Source of the DNA: Nitrospirota bacterium
GTDB taxonomy: Bacteria; Nitrospirota; Thermodesulfovibrionia; UBA6902; BMS3Bbin08
Reading direction: 5' to 3'
NCBI GenBank assembly: GCA_016208845.1
Contig: JACQXH010000043.1
Coordinates: 4,904 to 13,574, forward strand
DNA: 8,671 nucleotides
Position 1 is the first letter of the stretch, and each line of letters begins with the position of its first letter. A program made the position numbers and the translations under genes. Below, piece after piece: positions 1 to 6,560 of this stretch. The notes below the pieces were generated by a model. That model saw only the letters and a program-made list of their open reading frames with translations, ran no database searches and was not told the origin of the DNA.

Positions 1-202
1 CCAGGATTGCCCCCGCATATACAATGATCTGTATCGCGGCCAGGAACTCGGCATTCAGGAATAGATATATACCTGCCACATGCAGAAAGAGTATGAGCAT
101 CCACATGACGCTGTGCACGGCGTTCCTTCGCGTGATCATGAGTATTGAGCTCAAGACACTCATCACTGCAAGATACGCAAAAAATATCCGGAGCGTTGTC
201 AT
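1..202 (-). CDS. nuoJ: NADH-quinone oxidoreductase subunit J, 5' part
   Basis: This is the N-terminal part of the complex I membrane subunit NuoJ, cut by the left window edge; 67 residues are visible. My translation starts MTTLRIFFAYLAVMSVLSS and reaches the family hallmark LNAEFLAAIQIIVYAGAIL near residues 49-67, part of the third transmembrane helix, which in this family includes a pi-bulge region. Two hydrophobic segments come before it (about residues 5-22 and 32-47). NuoJ belongs to the membrane arm next to NuoH, A and K and helps link quinone reduction to proton pumping. The ATG at 202 overlaps the nuoI TGA as ATGA, which indicates translational coupling. A strong ribosome binding site lies just upstream. 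The identification is firm, although the ORF is short and open at its 3' end. Confidence 0.93.
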   Translation of the reverse strand, partial: MTTLRIFFAYLAVMSVLSSILMITRRNAVHSVMWMLILFLHVAGIYLFLNAEFLAAIQIIVYAGAIL

Positions 203-747
203 TGATCCTTCAAGCCTCCTGCCCGGGATGCTGGTTGAAGGCCGAAGTCTGCAGATTTAGGCCTCCAGAATCTTTCAAAGTATTCCCTGCCCTTGGCGCC
301 GGACATGTATTTGTCCCAGTTTGCCAAAAGCATTTCCTTCGTATAATTAAATGCCTCCCTGGTGTAGTCTGAATATTCAAAATGCTCTGTAAGACAAATA
401 GCTCCATAAGGGCACGCCTCTACGCACAAGGCGCAGTAGACACATCTCAACACCTCTATCTCATACCGGTCCACGATCTTCTTATGGTCTTCGCCCTCGC
501 TCGTGTAAACATTTATGCACTTTGAAGGACATATCGCGGCGCAGAGCCCGCATCCGACACATTTCTCCCTGCCTGTCTCAGGATCTCTAACAAGGGCGTG
601 AAGACCCCTGGAACCCGGGAACGGCTCTCTCTTTTCCTTTGGGTACTGCCTTGTGACAGCAGGGGTGAAGAGATGCTTCATGGTAAGCGCCAGCCCCTGA
701 AGGATCTCGATGAAGAGTACTTTTTTAATTAATTGTTTTGTAGTCAT
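199..747 (-). CDS. nuoI: NADH-quinone oxidoreductase subunit I (two [4Fe-4S] ferredoxin subunit)
   Basis: NuoI (182 aa, a usual length) carries clusters N6a and N6b, which pass electrons from NuoG to cluster N2 in NuoB. The two ferredoxin motifs are clear: C63-x2-C66-x2-C69-x3-C73 and C102-x2-C105-x2-C108-x3-C112, each followed by Pro (CPSKC and CPYGA). The N-terminal stretch of about residues 5-35, ending in TPAVTRQYP, matches the amphipathic helix that anchors NuoI on the membrane arm at NuoH. The tail after residue 125 is the usual family extension. The ATG at 747 keeps this N-terminal helix whole; the later Met23 would cut it. There is no Shine-Dalgarno site before the start, only an A/T-rich stretch. 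The TGA overlaps the nuoJ start, and nuoH lies upstream across a 173-base gap that contains repeats. Confidence 0.97.
   Translation of the reverse strand: MTTKQLIKKVLFIEILQGLALTMKHLFTPAVTRQYPKEKREPFPGSRGLHALVRDPETGREKCVGCGLCAAICPSKCINVYTSEGEDHKKIVDRYEIEVLRCVYCALCVEACPYGAICLTEHFEYSDYTREAFNYTKEMLLANWDKYMSGAKGREYFERFWRPKSADFGLQPASRAGGLKDQ
206..220 (-). promoter_or_regulatory. nuoJ ribosome binding site
   Basis: On the minus strand AGGAGG (220-215) and AAGGA (210-206) precede the nuoJ ATG at 202, inside the 3' end of nuoI. The nearer AAGGA is slightly close to the start and AGGAGG slightly far, but together they form the only convincing Shine-Dalgarno region in front of any start in the window. 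It supports the ATGA-overlap start for nuoJ and shows that this organism does use such sites. Confidence 0.7.
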
Positions 748-920
748 AGATAGAATAAAAAAAATTAAAAATCAAACATTAAATATTTTTTTGCCTCCGC
801 AAATAAACTGCGCAGCATCACGTCATTCCGGCTTGTCCGGAATCGTTCCGCGCTTTCAGAAGGATTCCCGACAAGCGGGAATGACAATTTTTTTTACTTT
901 TTACATTTTAATTTTTGCAT
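748..920. repeat. nuoH-nuoI spacer: A/T-rich arms around a G/C hairpin element
   Basis: This 173-base gap separates the nuoH stop from the nuoI start. It has A/T-rich flanks (about 750-792 and 886-920) that are loosely complementary: words such as ATTAAAAATC on the left meet TTTTAATTTTTGC on the right. Between them is a compact G/C-rich element (822-885, listed separately). A small palindrome, CTGCGCAG, lies near 809-816. The layout looks like an A/T-rich spacer of the type seen at 1926-2030 into which the G/C element was inserted, but the outer pairing is weak, so this is inference. I see no gene here. Confidence 0.5.
822..885. repeat. GTCATTCC...GGAATGAC element, copy 1 (two nested hairpins)
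   Basis: The terminal inverted repeats are 822-844 and 863-885, 23 bases each, matching at 21 of 23 positions. Each arm is itself a hairpin: ATTCCGG-CTTGT-CCGGAAT (825-843) and ATTCCCG-ACAAG-CGGGAAT (864-882). The two differences between arms keep both small stems perfectly paired. The two 5-base loops are reverse complements of each other. A second, longer member of the family lies at 5834-5942. It resembles small REP-like or MITE-like intergenic elements; no transposase is present. A run of eight T follows on the plus strand (888-895). Confidence 0.85.
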
Positions 921-1916
921 TTACATTAATTTCACCAACCCCGTTATCACGATATTCACCAGTGTCAATGGGATAAACAGCTTCCAGCCGAGACTCATGA
1001 GCTGATCATACCTGTACCTTGGAAGCGTGGCCCTTATCCAGTAATAGAAAAATATCAATGCATAAATTTTCAGCAAAAACCACCCAATCTGGATAAACGT
1101 TGCTAACTTTGGGGCGTATGAAATTATTCCGAAGTCAGGCCCTTTCCAGCCGCCCATAAAGCAGATAACAGCCATTGCAGACATGATGAACATGCCGGCA
1201 TACTCTGCGACAAAGAATAATCCGAACCTTATGCCGCTGTATTCAGTGAAATACCCTGCAACAAGCTCGGTCTCTGCCTCAGGCAGGTCAAATGGCGCCC
1301 TGTTCGTCTCTGCGATCGCGGCTATGAGAAATACGACGAAAGAGAGCCACATAAAAGGATTCAGGATAAAAGGATATTTTGCCTGTGCATTTACAATATC
1401 AAAGAGGTTTGTGCTGCCTGCACGCATTATCACAGGCACGAGGCTCAGTCCCATTGCGATCTCATAACTGATGATCTGGGCAGAGGACCTCAGGCCGCCG
1501 AGGAAAGAATATTTTGAATTTGAGGACCAGCCTGCAAGAATTATTCCGTATGCGCCTACAGAAGACAGCGCCAGGATATAGAGGATCCCGATATTAATGT
1601 TAGCTATTGAGAAAGTTCCCCAGAGAGGGATAACGGCAAGAGAAGACAGCGCCGCTATGACGCTGATGACAGGAGCAATAAGGAATATGGGCTTGTCAAC
1701 AAATGTGGGGATGATGTCTTCCTTAAAAAAGAGTTTTATAAAATCCGCTACTGACTGTAGTATCCCGTGCGGTCCGACCCTCATGGGGCCGAGTCTAGCC
1801 TGCATGTGCCCTATGACCTTTCGCTCAAAATATACTGCAAGGGCGACATGGAGCATTGTTATGCCGACAACGATCGCGATGTTTTTTACCGTTCCTAATA
1901 TTATTGAAATATCCAT
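921..1916 (-). CDS. nuoH: NADH-quinone oxidoreductase subunit H (quinone-site membrane subunit)
   Basis: NuoH (331 aa from the chosen start) is the membrane subunit that docks the peripheral arm and forms much of the quinone tunnel with NuoB and NuoD. Both family signatures are present. The first is about residues 29-70, with YFERKVIGHMQARLGP and VGPHGILQSVADFIKLFFKE. The second is about residues 203-227, with ETNRAPFDLPEAE and ELVAGYFTEYSG. The loop GWSSNSKYSFLGGLRSSAQ lies at about 129-147. About eight hydrophobic helices can be traced. The reading frame runs 5'-ward to a TTG at 1940, but those eight extra residues fall in an A/T-rich inverted repeat, so I prefer the ATG at 1916, which gives MDISIILG and a normal length. 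Only a weak GAG lies before that ATG. nuoG is upstream and nuoI downstream. Confidence 0.96.
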   Translation of the reverse strand: MDISIILGTVKNIAIVVGITMLHVALAVYFERKVIGHMQARLGPMRVGPHGILQSVADFIKLFFKEDIIPTFVDKPIFLIAPVISVIAALSSLAVIPLWGTFSIANINIGILYILALSSVGAYGIILAGWSSNSKYSFLGGLRSSAQIISYEIAMGLSLVPVIMRAGSTNLFDIVNAQAKYPFILNPFMWLSFVVFLIAAIAETNRAPFDLPEAETELVAGYFTEYSGIRFGLFFVAEYAGMFIMSAMAVICFMGGWKGPDFGIISYAPKLATFIQIGWFLLKIYALIFFYYWIRATLPRYRYDQLMSLGWKLFIPLTLVNIVITGLVKLM

Positions 1917-1925
1917 ACGCTCAAT

Positions 1926-2030
1926 AAAATTAAATATCAAAAATTAAATATCAAAAATATGGAAGAAAATGATTTAGAATTAAATAGAAAACTCCTTATT
2001 TTTAATTTTTGCATTTTGATTTTTGATTTT
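1926..2030. repeat. A/T-rich inverted repeat between nuoG and nuoH
   Basis: The left arm 1926-1957 pairs with the right arm 1999-2030 at 25 of 32 positions, leaving a loop of about 41 bases. The left arm holds a 14-base direct repeat, ATTAAATATCAAAA, at 1929-1942 and 1943-1956. The right arm is a run of words like TTTTTAATTTTTGCATTTTG. The repeat almost fills the 95-base gap and lies between two genes transcribed in the same direction, so it should be carried in the nuo mRNA as a long weak hairpin. Confidence 0.75.
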
Positions 2031-2035
2031 CTTTC

Positions 2036-4504
2036 TTATTGTTTCCTTTCAATTTTCACTTCACACCCTTCTATACCGGGCGCTTTTGTGATCGCATCTA
2101 TCTTATAGCTCAGGAGATTGTATACTCCCCTGCCCTCAAAATTATTGCCGAGCAATACCCTGTTGTCCTTTATGGAGTCATCTATTGAAATTGAAACGTT
2201 GATACTACCCTGGGCTGTTGAGACTTCTACTCTGTCTCCTTCCTTTAACCCGAGCTTCCCGGCATGCGGGGCGCTGATCTTAAGGGCCGGTTCAGGACAG
2301 ATCTTTCTCAGAGCGGCTGACCTTCTGGAAAGAGTGCCTGAATGGAAAAGGGGTTTTTCAGGGCTGAGGTAGAGATCTGCCTTGTAATCCCTTGTCAGGC
2401 CCGCAGTGATAGGGACCTTGTGCAATTCTCCTCTTAATGGCTCGCCATGATAAGGCCAAAGGCAGTCTCCGCTGCTTATTTCTTTATATGTCAGATCCCT
2501 GTAAAGGGGAGAAACCTTTGCTATTTCCTCCATGATCTTTTCTGAAGACGCGTAGTCCATGTCATAGCCCATCATGCTCGAGACATCGGCGAGTATCTTC
2601 CAGTCTTCCATGACCGTTGATGAGTGCATGGCCTTTTTCAGGAGCTGAACCCTGCGTTCAAGATTTGTATATGTGCCTTCCTTCTCCGCCCACCCCAGCG
2701 CGGGCAGGACCACATCCGCAAGTTCTGCAGTCTCGGTCAGAAAGATGTCCTGTACTACGAGAAAGTCAAGGGACTTAAGCGCGTCTTTTATATGAGAACC
2801 ATTGGGAAGATTAAAGGCCGGATTCTCGCCCATGATGTACAACGCCTTTATATTTTTATTGTTCATGCCTTCTATCATTTCCAGAAGCGTAAGACCGCTA
2901 TCCTCCGGGATAGAGCCCTTCCACGCGGACTCGAACTTGTGCTTGAAATCGCCTATATCAAGAGGCCTGCCTCCCGGGAGCATATCAGGCACACATCCCA
3001 TGTCGATAAGCCCCTGCTCATTCGGCTTTTCAGACAGGAGAAAAAGCCTTGCCTCGAGCAGATATGTAAGTGCGGCGATCGCAAAAAGAGACCTGTGACC
3101 GTCACTCCGCTGAACCAGGTCCATGCCGAGGACAATGGAAATGGAATTGCCCTCGAGAAGCATCTTCACAAGTTCGTCCATCTCTTTTATCTCTATGCCG
3201 GCAGGCTTCTCGATCATCTCTCTCACCATTTTATCTACGGCGGCCTTTTCGCCCCTGACGCCTTTGGCCTTATAGATATTCGTTAAAAGCAGTTCAAGGG
3301 TGTCCGCCTCTTTGAAGACAGGCGGCACTACTGCCAGCGTCTTAAACCTCTCAAGTCCTTTTGCATTGCCTATCACAATGACCTTGAGCCCTGATATCAT
3401 ATTTGATGTCACGCCCTGGCCCAAAAGGTCTTCAATATAATTCTGCGCTGCTGCAAATCCGGTCCTTGAAATTGAATCTATATTATTGGTACGGCACGCC
3501 ATGCGCATGAACTTCTGGAACACGTAATTGTCTTCATTTGTGCATCTTGGAGATGCCATGCCCGCGATGGCCTTGCCTCCATGGGCCTTTTTTATTTCTG
3601 TCAGTTTATTTGCAATAAGGTGCAGTGCATCATCCCATGTGCCCTGCTCCAGCTTTCCGTTCTTCCTTATAAGCGGGTTCTTAAGCCTCTCATTGCTCTC
3701 TATGAACTCATATCCGAATCTTCCCCTTGAACAGAGAAGCCCCTTGTTCAAACCTTTGCCAAGCCTCGGTATTACACGTTTTATGGAATTGTCCCTCACC
3801 TGAACGAACAGGGAACACCCCACCCCGCAATAAGGGCAGATCGTCTCTATCTCCTTATCCACCTGCCACGGCCTGAAGCTGTGGATATACAAACGGCTTA
3901 GTATTGCACCTACAGGGCAGACCGTAAGACAGTTACCGCAGTATTCACAATTAAAGGAAGTTGGGGAAAAAGGCTCCATCCTCGAATGGTTACCCCTGCC
4001 GACAATGGATATTGCGGACGCTCCCTGAACATTTTCACACATCCTCACGCATCTTGTGCATACAACGCATCTGCCCATATGCCTCGTGAATATCTGGTCT
4101 GCGTGACTTTCAGGGACCTGCCTCTTTTCTTCCTTGTATCTGCTGACCGTAGGCCCGTATTTATCAACCAGGTCCTGCAATTCACACTCGCCTGCCTTGT
4201 CGCAGTAAGGGCAGTCCAGCGGATGATTTATCAACAGAAGCTCAAGTATTTCACGCCTCACCTTTGAGATCACGTCTGATTCTGTCTTGATGACCATGCC
4301 GTCTGCGGCTATCAGAGTGCATGAATTCTGGAGCTTGGGCATTCTTTCGACCTCGACTACGCACAGCCTGCACCCGCCATACGGCTTCAGCAGGTCATGA
4401 TGGCAGAGGGTAGGTATTTTTATTCCTGCCGTCTTCGCGGCCTCAAGCACTGTCATCTGCTTGTCCAGGTGGACTTCTTTTCCGTTTATTGTTATGGTTA
4501 TCAT
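2036..4504 (-). CDS. nuoG: NADH-quinone oxidoreductase subunit G (multi-cluster, molybdopterin-fold subunit)
   Basis: NuoG (822 aa) carries electrons from NuoF towards NuoI. The N-terminal [2Fe-2S] ferredoxin domain has C34, C45, C48 and C62. The His-ligated [4Fe-4S] site is H94-x3-C98-x2-C101-x5-C107. A complete pair of CxxCxxCxxxC motifs follows (C146/149/152/156 and C186/189/192/196), then C223-x2-C226-x3-C230-x27-C258, the N7-type site. Residues from about 275 form a molybdopterin oxidoreductase fold resembling formate dehydrogenase, with CTNEDNYVFQKF at 321-332. The C-terminal dinucleotide-binding domain spans about 715-820 (HSGTLSRRSAAL at 721-732). The catalytic Cys/Sec-His of formate dehydrogenase is replaced by G349-F350, so catalysis is not expected. 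The ATG at 4504 gives a normal ferredoxin start (MITITINGKEV), but there is no Shine-Dalgarno site. A stand-alone formate dehydrogenase is unlikely given the neighbours and the lost active site. Confidence 0.95.
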   Translation of the reverse strand: MITITINGKEVHLDKQMTVLEAAKTAGIKIPTLCHHDLLKPYGGCRLCVVEVERMPKLQNSCTLIAADGMVIKTESDVISKVRREILELLLINHPLDCPYCDKAGECELQDLVDKYGPTVSRYKEEKRQVPESHADQIFTRHMGRCVVCTRCVRMCENVQGASAISIVGRGNHSRMEPFSPTSFNCEYCGNCLTVCPVGAILSRLYIHSFRPWQVDKEIETICPYCGVGCSLFVQVRDNSIKRVIPRLGKGLNKGLLCSRGRFGYEFIESNERLKNPLIRKNGKLEQGTWDDALHLIANKLTEIKKAHGGKAIAGMASPRCTNEDNYVFQKFMRMACRTNNIDSISRTGFAAAQNYIEDLLGQGVTSNMISGLKVIVIGNAKGLERFKTLAVVPPVFKEADTLELLLTNIYKAKGVRGEKAAVDKMVREMIEKPAGIEIKEMDELVKMLLEGNSISIVLGMDLVQRSDGHRSLFAIAALTYLLEARLFLLSEKPNEQGLIDMGCVPDMLPGGRPLDIGDFKHKFESAWKGSIPEDSGLTLLEMIEGMNNKNIKALYIMGENPAFNLPNGSHIKDALKSLDFLVVQDIFLTETAELADVVLPALGWAEKEGTYTNLERRVQLLKKAMHSSTVMEDWKILADVSSMMGYDMDYASSEKIMEEIAKVSPLYRDLTYKEISSGDCLWPYHGEPLRGELHKVPITAGLTRDYKADLYLSPEKPLFHSGTLSRRSAALRKICPEPALKISAPHAGKLGLKEGDRVEVSTAQGSINVSISIDDSIKDNRVLLGNNFEGRGVYNLLSYKIDAITKAPGIEGCEVKIERKQ

Positions 4505-4515
4505 AAATAGTTCGT

Positions 4516-4583
4516 AATACGTAATCCGTAATGCGTAATCCGTTTTATTCTCATCACTCTTTACTCATCACGCATTTCGCATT
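4516..4583. repeat. TAATACGTAATGCG-type inverted repeat, nuoF-nuoG junction
   Basis: The left arm 4516-4538 pairs with 4561-4583 at 18 of 23 positions. The left arm is made of ACGTAATCCGTAATGCG-like words. The 10-base word AATACGTAAT is shared exactly, in the same orientation, with the repeat at 8222-8295, and both have TCTCAT.ACTC near the loop. The right arm lies inside nuoF and encodes its last residues. The gap itself is only 49 bases. Confidence 0.75.
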
Positions 4584-5819
4584 CTTAATGTGTTCCTCAA
4601 TCTCGTTTTTAAAATATTTGATCATGCTCATGACCAGGCCTGCGGCGCTGTCTCCAAGAGGACAAAAAGTCCTGCCATAGATAACATCCGCCACTTGCGA
4701 AAGCAGTTCTATGTCGCCCTCCCTGCCCTTGCCATGTTCGATCCGTTCAAGGATCTTTCTCAGCCAGTCTGTCCCTTCCCTGCAGGGCGTGCACTTGCCG
4801 CATGATTCATGCTCGAAAAACTTCAGCGCCCTGTACGCCACCTTGACCATGCAGACAGATTCATCCATGACTATCACTGCGCCGGAGCCGAGCATACTGC
4901 CATGCCTGGGCATAGAGATGAAATCCATCGGACAGTCTGTTTTATCCGCAGGCAATATTGGTGTTGAAATGCCTCCGGGGAATACGGCCTTCAGTTTTTT
5001 ACCATTTTTAATACCACCCGCATGGTTATAAATTATTTCCTTGAGTGAGGTCCCCATCGGCAGCTCATATACACCGGGTTTCTCAACACAGCCGCTTACA
5101 CAAAATAATTTAGGGCCTGTGCAGTCCTTTGAGCCGATTTTAGAGTAAGCCTCCCCTCCAACCTGAATTACATAAGGAAGATTTGAAAGCGTCTCCACAT
5201 TATTTACGATCGTCGGCATGTTCCATGCGCCGAAATTAACAGGGAACGGCGGTTTGGACCGCGGCTGCCCCCTCCTGCCTTCGAGTGATTCGATGAGGGC
5301 TGTCTCTTCACCGCAGATATATGCGCCTGCCCCCTGATACACGGTCAGGTGAAATTTTATATTCTTGCCGAGAATATTGTCGCCCAGATAATTTTTCTCA
5401 TAGGCCTGTTTTATCGCCTTGTTCAGCACATCTTTTGCAAAAGGATATTCGCCTCTGAGATAAATATATCCGTATTCAGCGCCGAGCGCATATCCTGATA
5501 TTGCCATGCCTTCGATCAGCAGATGAGGATTTTTTTCCAGTAAGGGCCGGTCTTTAAAGGTCCCGGGTTCGCCCTCATCGGCATTGCATACAAGGTACTT
5601 GGGGAACTTGGGGTCAGCGGCAGCAAAGCTCCATTTCATTGCAGTCGGAAATCCTGCGCCTCCCCGGCCCCTGAGCCCTGCCTTCTTTGTCTCTTCGATA
5701 ATATCCTTTGGCTTCAGGGCCAGGGCCTTTGAGAGATTCCTGTATCCGCCGGTCTTGAGATACTCGCTTATCTCTGCTGAATTTGGGTTTTCGATGTTTT
5801 TCAGTAATATCGTTTCCAT
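4554..5819 (-). CDS. nuoF: NADH-quinone oxidoreductase subunit F (NADH and FMN binding)
   Basis: NuoF (421 aa) binds NADH and FMN, takes hydride from NADH and passes electrons to its [4Fe-4S] cluster N3. The glycine-rich nucleotide site GLRGRGGAGFPTAMKW is at 48-63, followed by CNADEGEPGTFKDR at 78-91. GAGAYICGEETALIESLEG at 163-181 belongs to the FMN/NADH domain. The N3 motif is C340-x2-C343-x2-C346 (ESCGKCTPCREG) with the distal ligand C386 (TFCPLGDSA). The length is close to that of family members (around 420-450). The ATG at 5819 is followed directly by a usual N-terminus; only a weak AGAGAA lies upstream. The last nine codons and the stop fall in an inverted repeat, so the C-terminal NAKCVMSKE is probably not ancestral. 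nuoE is upstream and nuoG downstream. Confidence 0.97.
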   Translation of the reverse strand: METILLKNIENPNSAEISEYLKTGGYRNLSKALALKPKDIIEETKKAGLRGRGGAGFPTAMKWSFAAADPKFPKYLVCNADEGEPGTFKDRPLLEKNPHLLIEGMAISGYALGAEYGYIYLRGEYPFAKDVLNKAIKQAYEKNYLGDNILGKNIKFHLTVYQGAGAYICGEETALIESLEGRRGQPRSKPPFPVNFGAWNMPTIVNNVETLSNLPYVIQVGGEAYSKIGSKDCTGPKLFCVSGCVEKPGVYELPMGTSLKEIIYNHAGGIKNGKKLKAVFPGGISTPILPADKTDCPMDFISMPRHGSMLGSGAVIVMDESVCMVKVAYRALKFFEHESCGKCTPCREGTDWLRKILERIEHGKGREGDIELLSQVADVIYGRTFCPLGDSAAGLVMSMIKYFKNEIEEHIKNAKCVMSKE

Positions 5820-5833
5820 AAAATTCTCTGACT

Positions 5834-5942
5834 GTCATTCCGCACCTGATGCGGAATCCAGTTCCTTTTCTTTATGAGACCCTGAAACAAGTTCAGGGTG
5901 AGACCAAGTCTGGATTCCGGCTTACGACCTGCCGGAATGACA
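5834..5942. repeat. GTCATTCC...GGAATGAC element, copy 2 (three hairpins)
   Basis: This element fills most of the 159-base gap between nuoE and nuoF. Its ends TGTCATTCC and GGAATGACA are inverted. It contains three perfect 7-bp hairpins: ATTCCGC with GCGGAAT (5837-5857, 7-base loop), CCCTGAA with TTCAGGG (5880-5898, loop ACAAG) and ATTCCGG with CCGGAAT (5914-5938, 11-base loop). GGAATCCA (5853-5860) and TGGATTCC (5911-5918) pair across the centre. The ACAAG loop of the middle hairpin is the same as in copy 1 at 871-875. It looks like a small non-coding, REP-like or MITE-like element with no gene of its own. Confidence 0.85.
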
Positions 5943-5978
5943 GACTCTTCTTTTGGGTCAATGACACTTAAAAAAAAC

Positions 5979-6443
5979 CTATTTATATTTCCCCAATATC
6001 TCCTCTATATTCTTCTCAGTAAGGTTTTCATGAAAATCAGTATTGACCAGCATCGCAGGCGCGGTCCCGCATGCGCCGATGCATTCCATTATCACGAGAG
6101 AAAATCTCCCGTCCTGCGTTGTGCCCCCGGGTTCAACGCCATACCTTGCCTTAAGAAGGTCGACCAATTTCTCAGCGCCCAGGATAAGACAGGATACATT
6201 CGTACATATCTGAATGAGATTTCGTCCTGCCGGTCTATGCCTGAACATTGAATAAAAAGATGCCGTGCCCCGAACTGCCGCCTCAGGCAGATCAAGGGCT
6301 TTTGCAACCGCTGCCATCGCCTCGCTGCTCAGCCAGCCATATTCCTTCTGCGCGATATAAAGCGCCGGAAGCAATGCGCTTCTGACATCAGGATACCGCA
6401 CCTTGATATCATCGATCTCTTTTAATATAGTTTCGTTAAACAT
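5979..6443 (-). CDS. nuoE: NADH-quinone oxidoreductase subunit E ([2Fe-2S] thioredoxin-like)
   Basis: NuoE (154 aa, normal for the family) holds the [2Fe-2S] cluster N1a beside the FMN of NuoF. The four ligands are clear: C80-x4-C85 (QICTNVSC) and C121-x3-C125 (ECIGACGTAP), in a thioredoxin-like C-terminal domain. The N-terminal helical part (about 1-70) has the family words ALYIAQKEYGWLS and VRGTASFYSMF. The ATG at 6443 gives the expected N-terminus; only A/T-rich sequence precedes it, with no Shine-Dalgarno site. The stop is a TAG. nuoD lies upstream across a 117-base gap and nuoF downstream across 159 bases. The homologous HoxE and HndA subunits of hydrogenases share this motif, but the surrounding nuo genes settle the assignment. 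Confidence 0.96.
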   Translation of the reverse strand: MFNETILKEIDDIKVRYPDVRSALLPALYIAQKEYGWLSSEAMAAVAKALDLPEAAVRGTASFYSMFRHRPAGRNLIQICTNVSCLILGAEKLVDLLKARYGVEPGGTTQDGRFSLVIMECIGACGTAPAMLVNTDFHENLTEKNIEEILGKYK

Positions 6444-6473
6444 AAATCAAAATAAATTAAATATGTAAATAAG

Positions 6474-6553
6474 CTCAAAGTTCAAAACTCAAAGCTCAAA
6501 ACGAATGAGTAAGGAAATTCCATAGTTTTGTGTTTTGACATTTGAGATTTGAG
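6474..6553. repeat. CTCAAAACTCAAAAC-type inverted repeat between nuoD and nuoE
   Basis: The arms 6474-6502 and 6525-6553 pair at 23 of 29 positions around a 22-base loop. The left arm is a string of TTCAAAACTCAAAGCTCAAAAC-like words with a period of about 8-10 bases. CAAAACTCAAA (from 6483) and CCATAGTTTTG (6520-6530) recur exactly at 7606 and 7646-7656 in the next gap, in the same orientation, so the two are copies of one family. Confidence 0.78.
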
Positions 6554-6560
6554 TTCATTA

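Noticed and set aside
864..895. Hairpin ATTCCCG-ACAAG-CGGGAAT followed by eight T on the plus strand, resembling a rho-independent terminator.
   Set aside because: No gene on the plus strand would use it, the stem belongs to a repeat family, and the T-run belongs to the A/T-rich spacer. It might stop antisense transcripts, but nothing shows that.
710..976. A plus-strand open frame of 88 codons across the nuoH-nuoI gap.
   Set aside because: It runs through the inverted repeat and the ends of two real genes, and its translation shows only A/T-rich and repeat-derived residues.
2624..3286. A 220-codon open frame on the plus strand.
   Set aside because: It is antisense to nuoG within a well-supported protein, has no recognisable domain and reads as low-quality mixed sequence. 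It is a shadow frame.
4516..4583. A tandem ACGTAAT-type pattern considered as a small CRISPR array or iteron origin.
   Set aside because: The units are short, degenerate and without regular spacers, and they form an inverted repeat. No cas or rep gene is near.
5970..5978. A T-run on the minus strand just after the nuoE stop, considered as a terminator.
   Set aside because: No stem precedes the T-run; it follows the nuoE coding sequence directly. The downstream genes continue the operon, so termination here is not expected.
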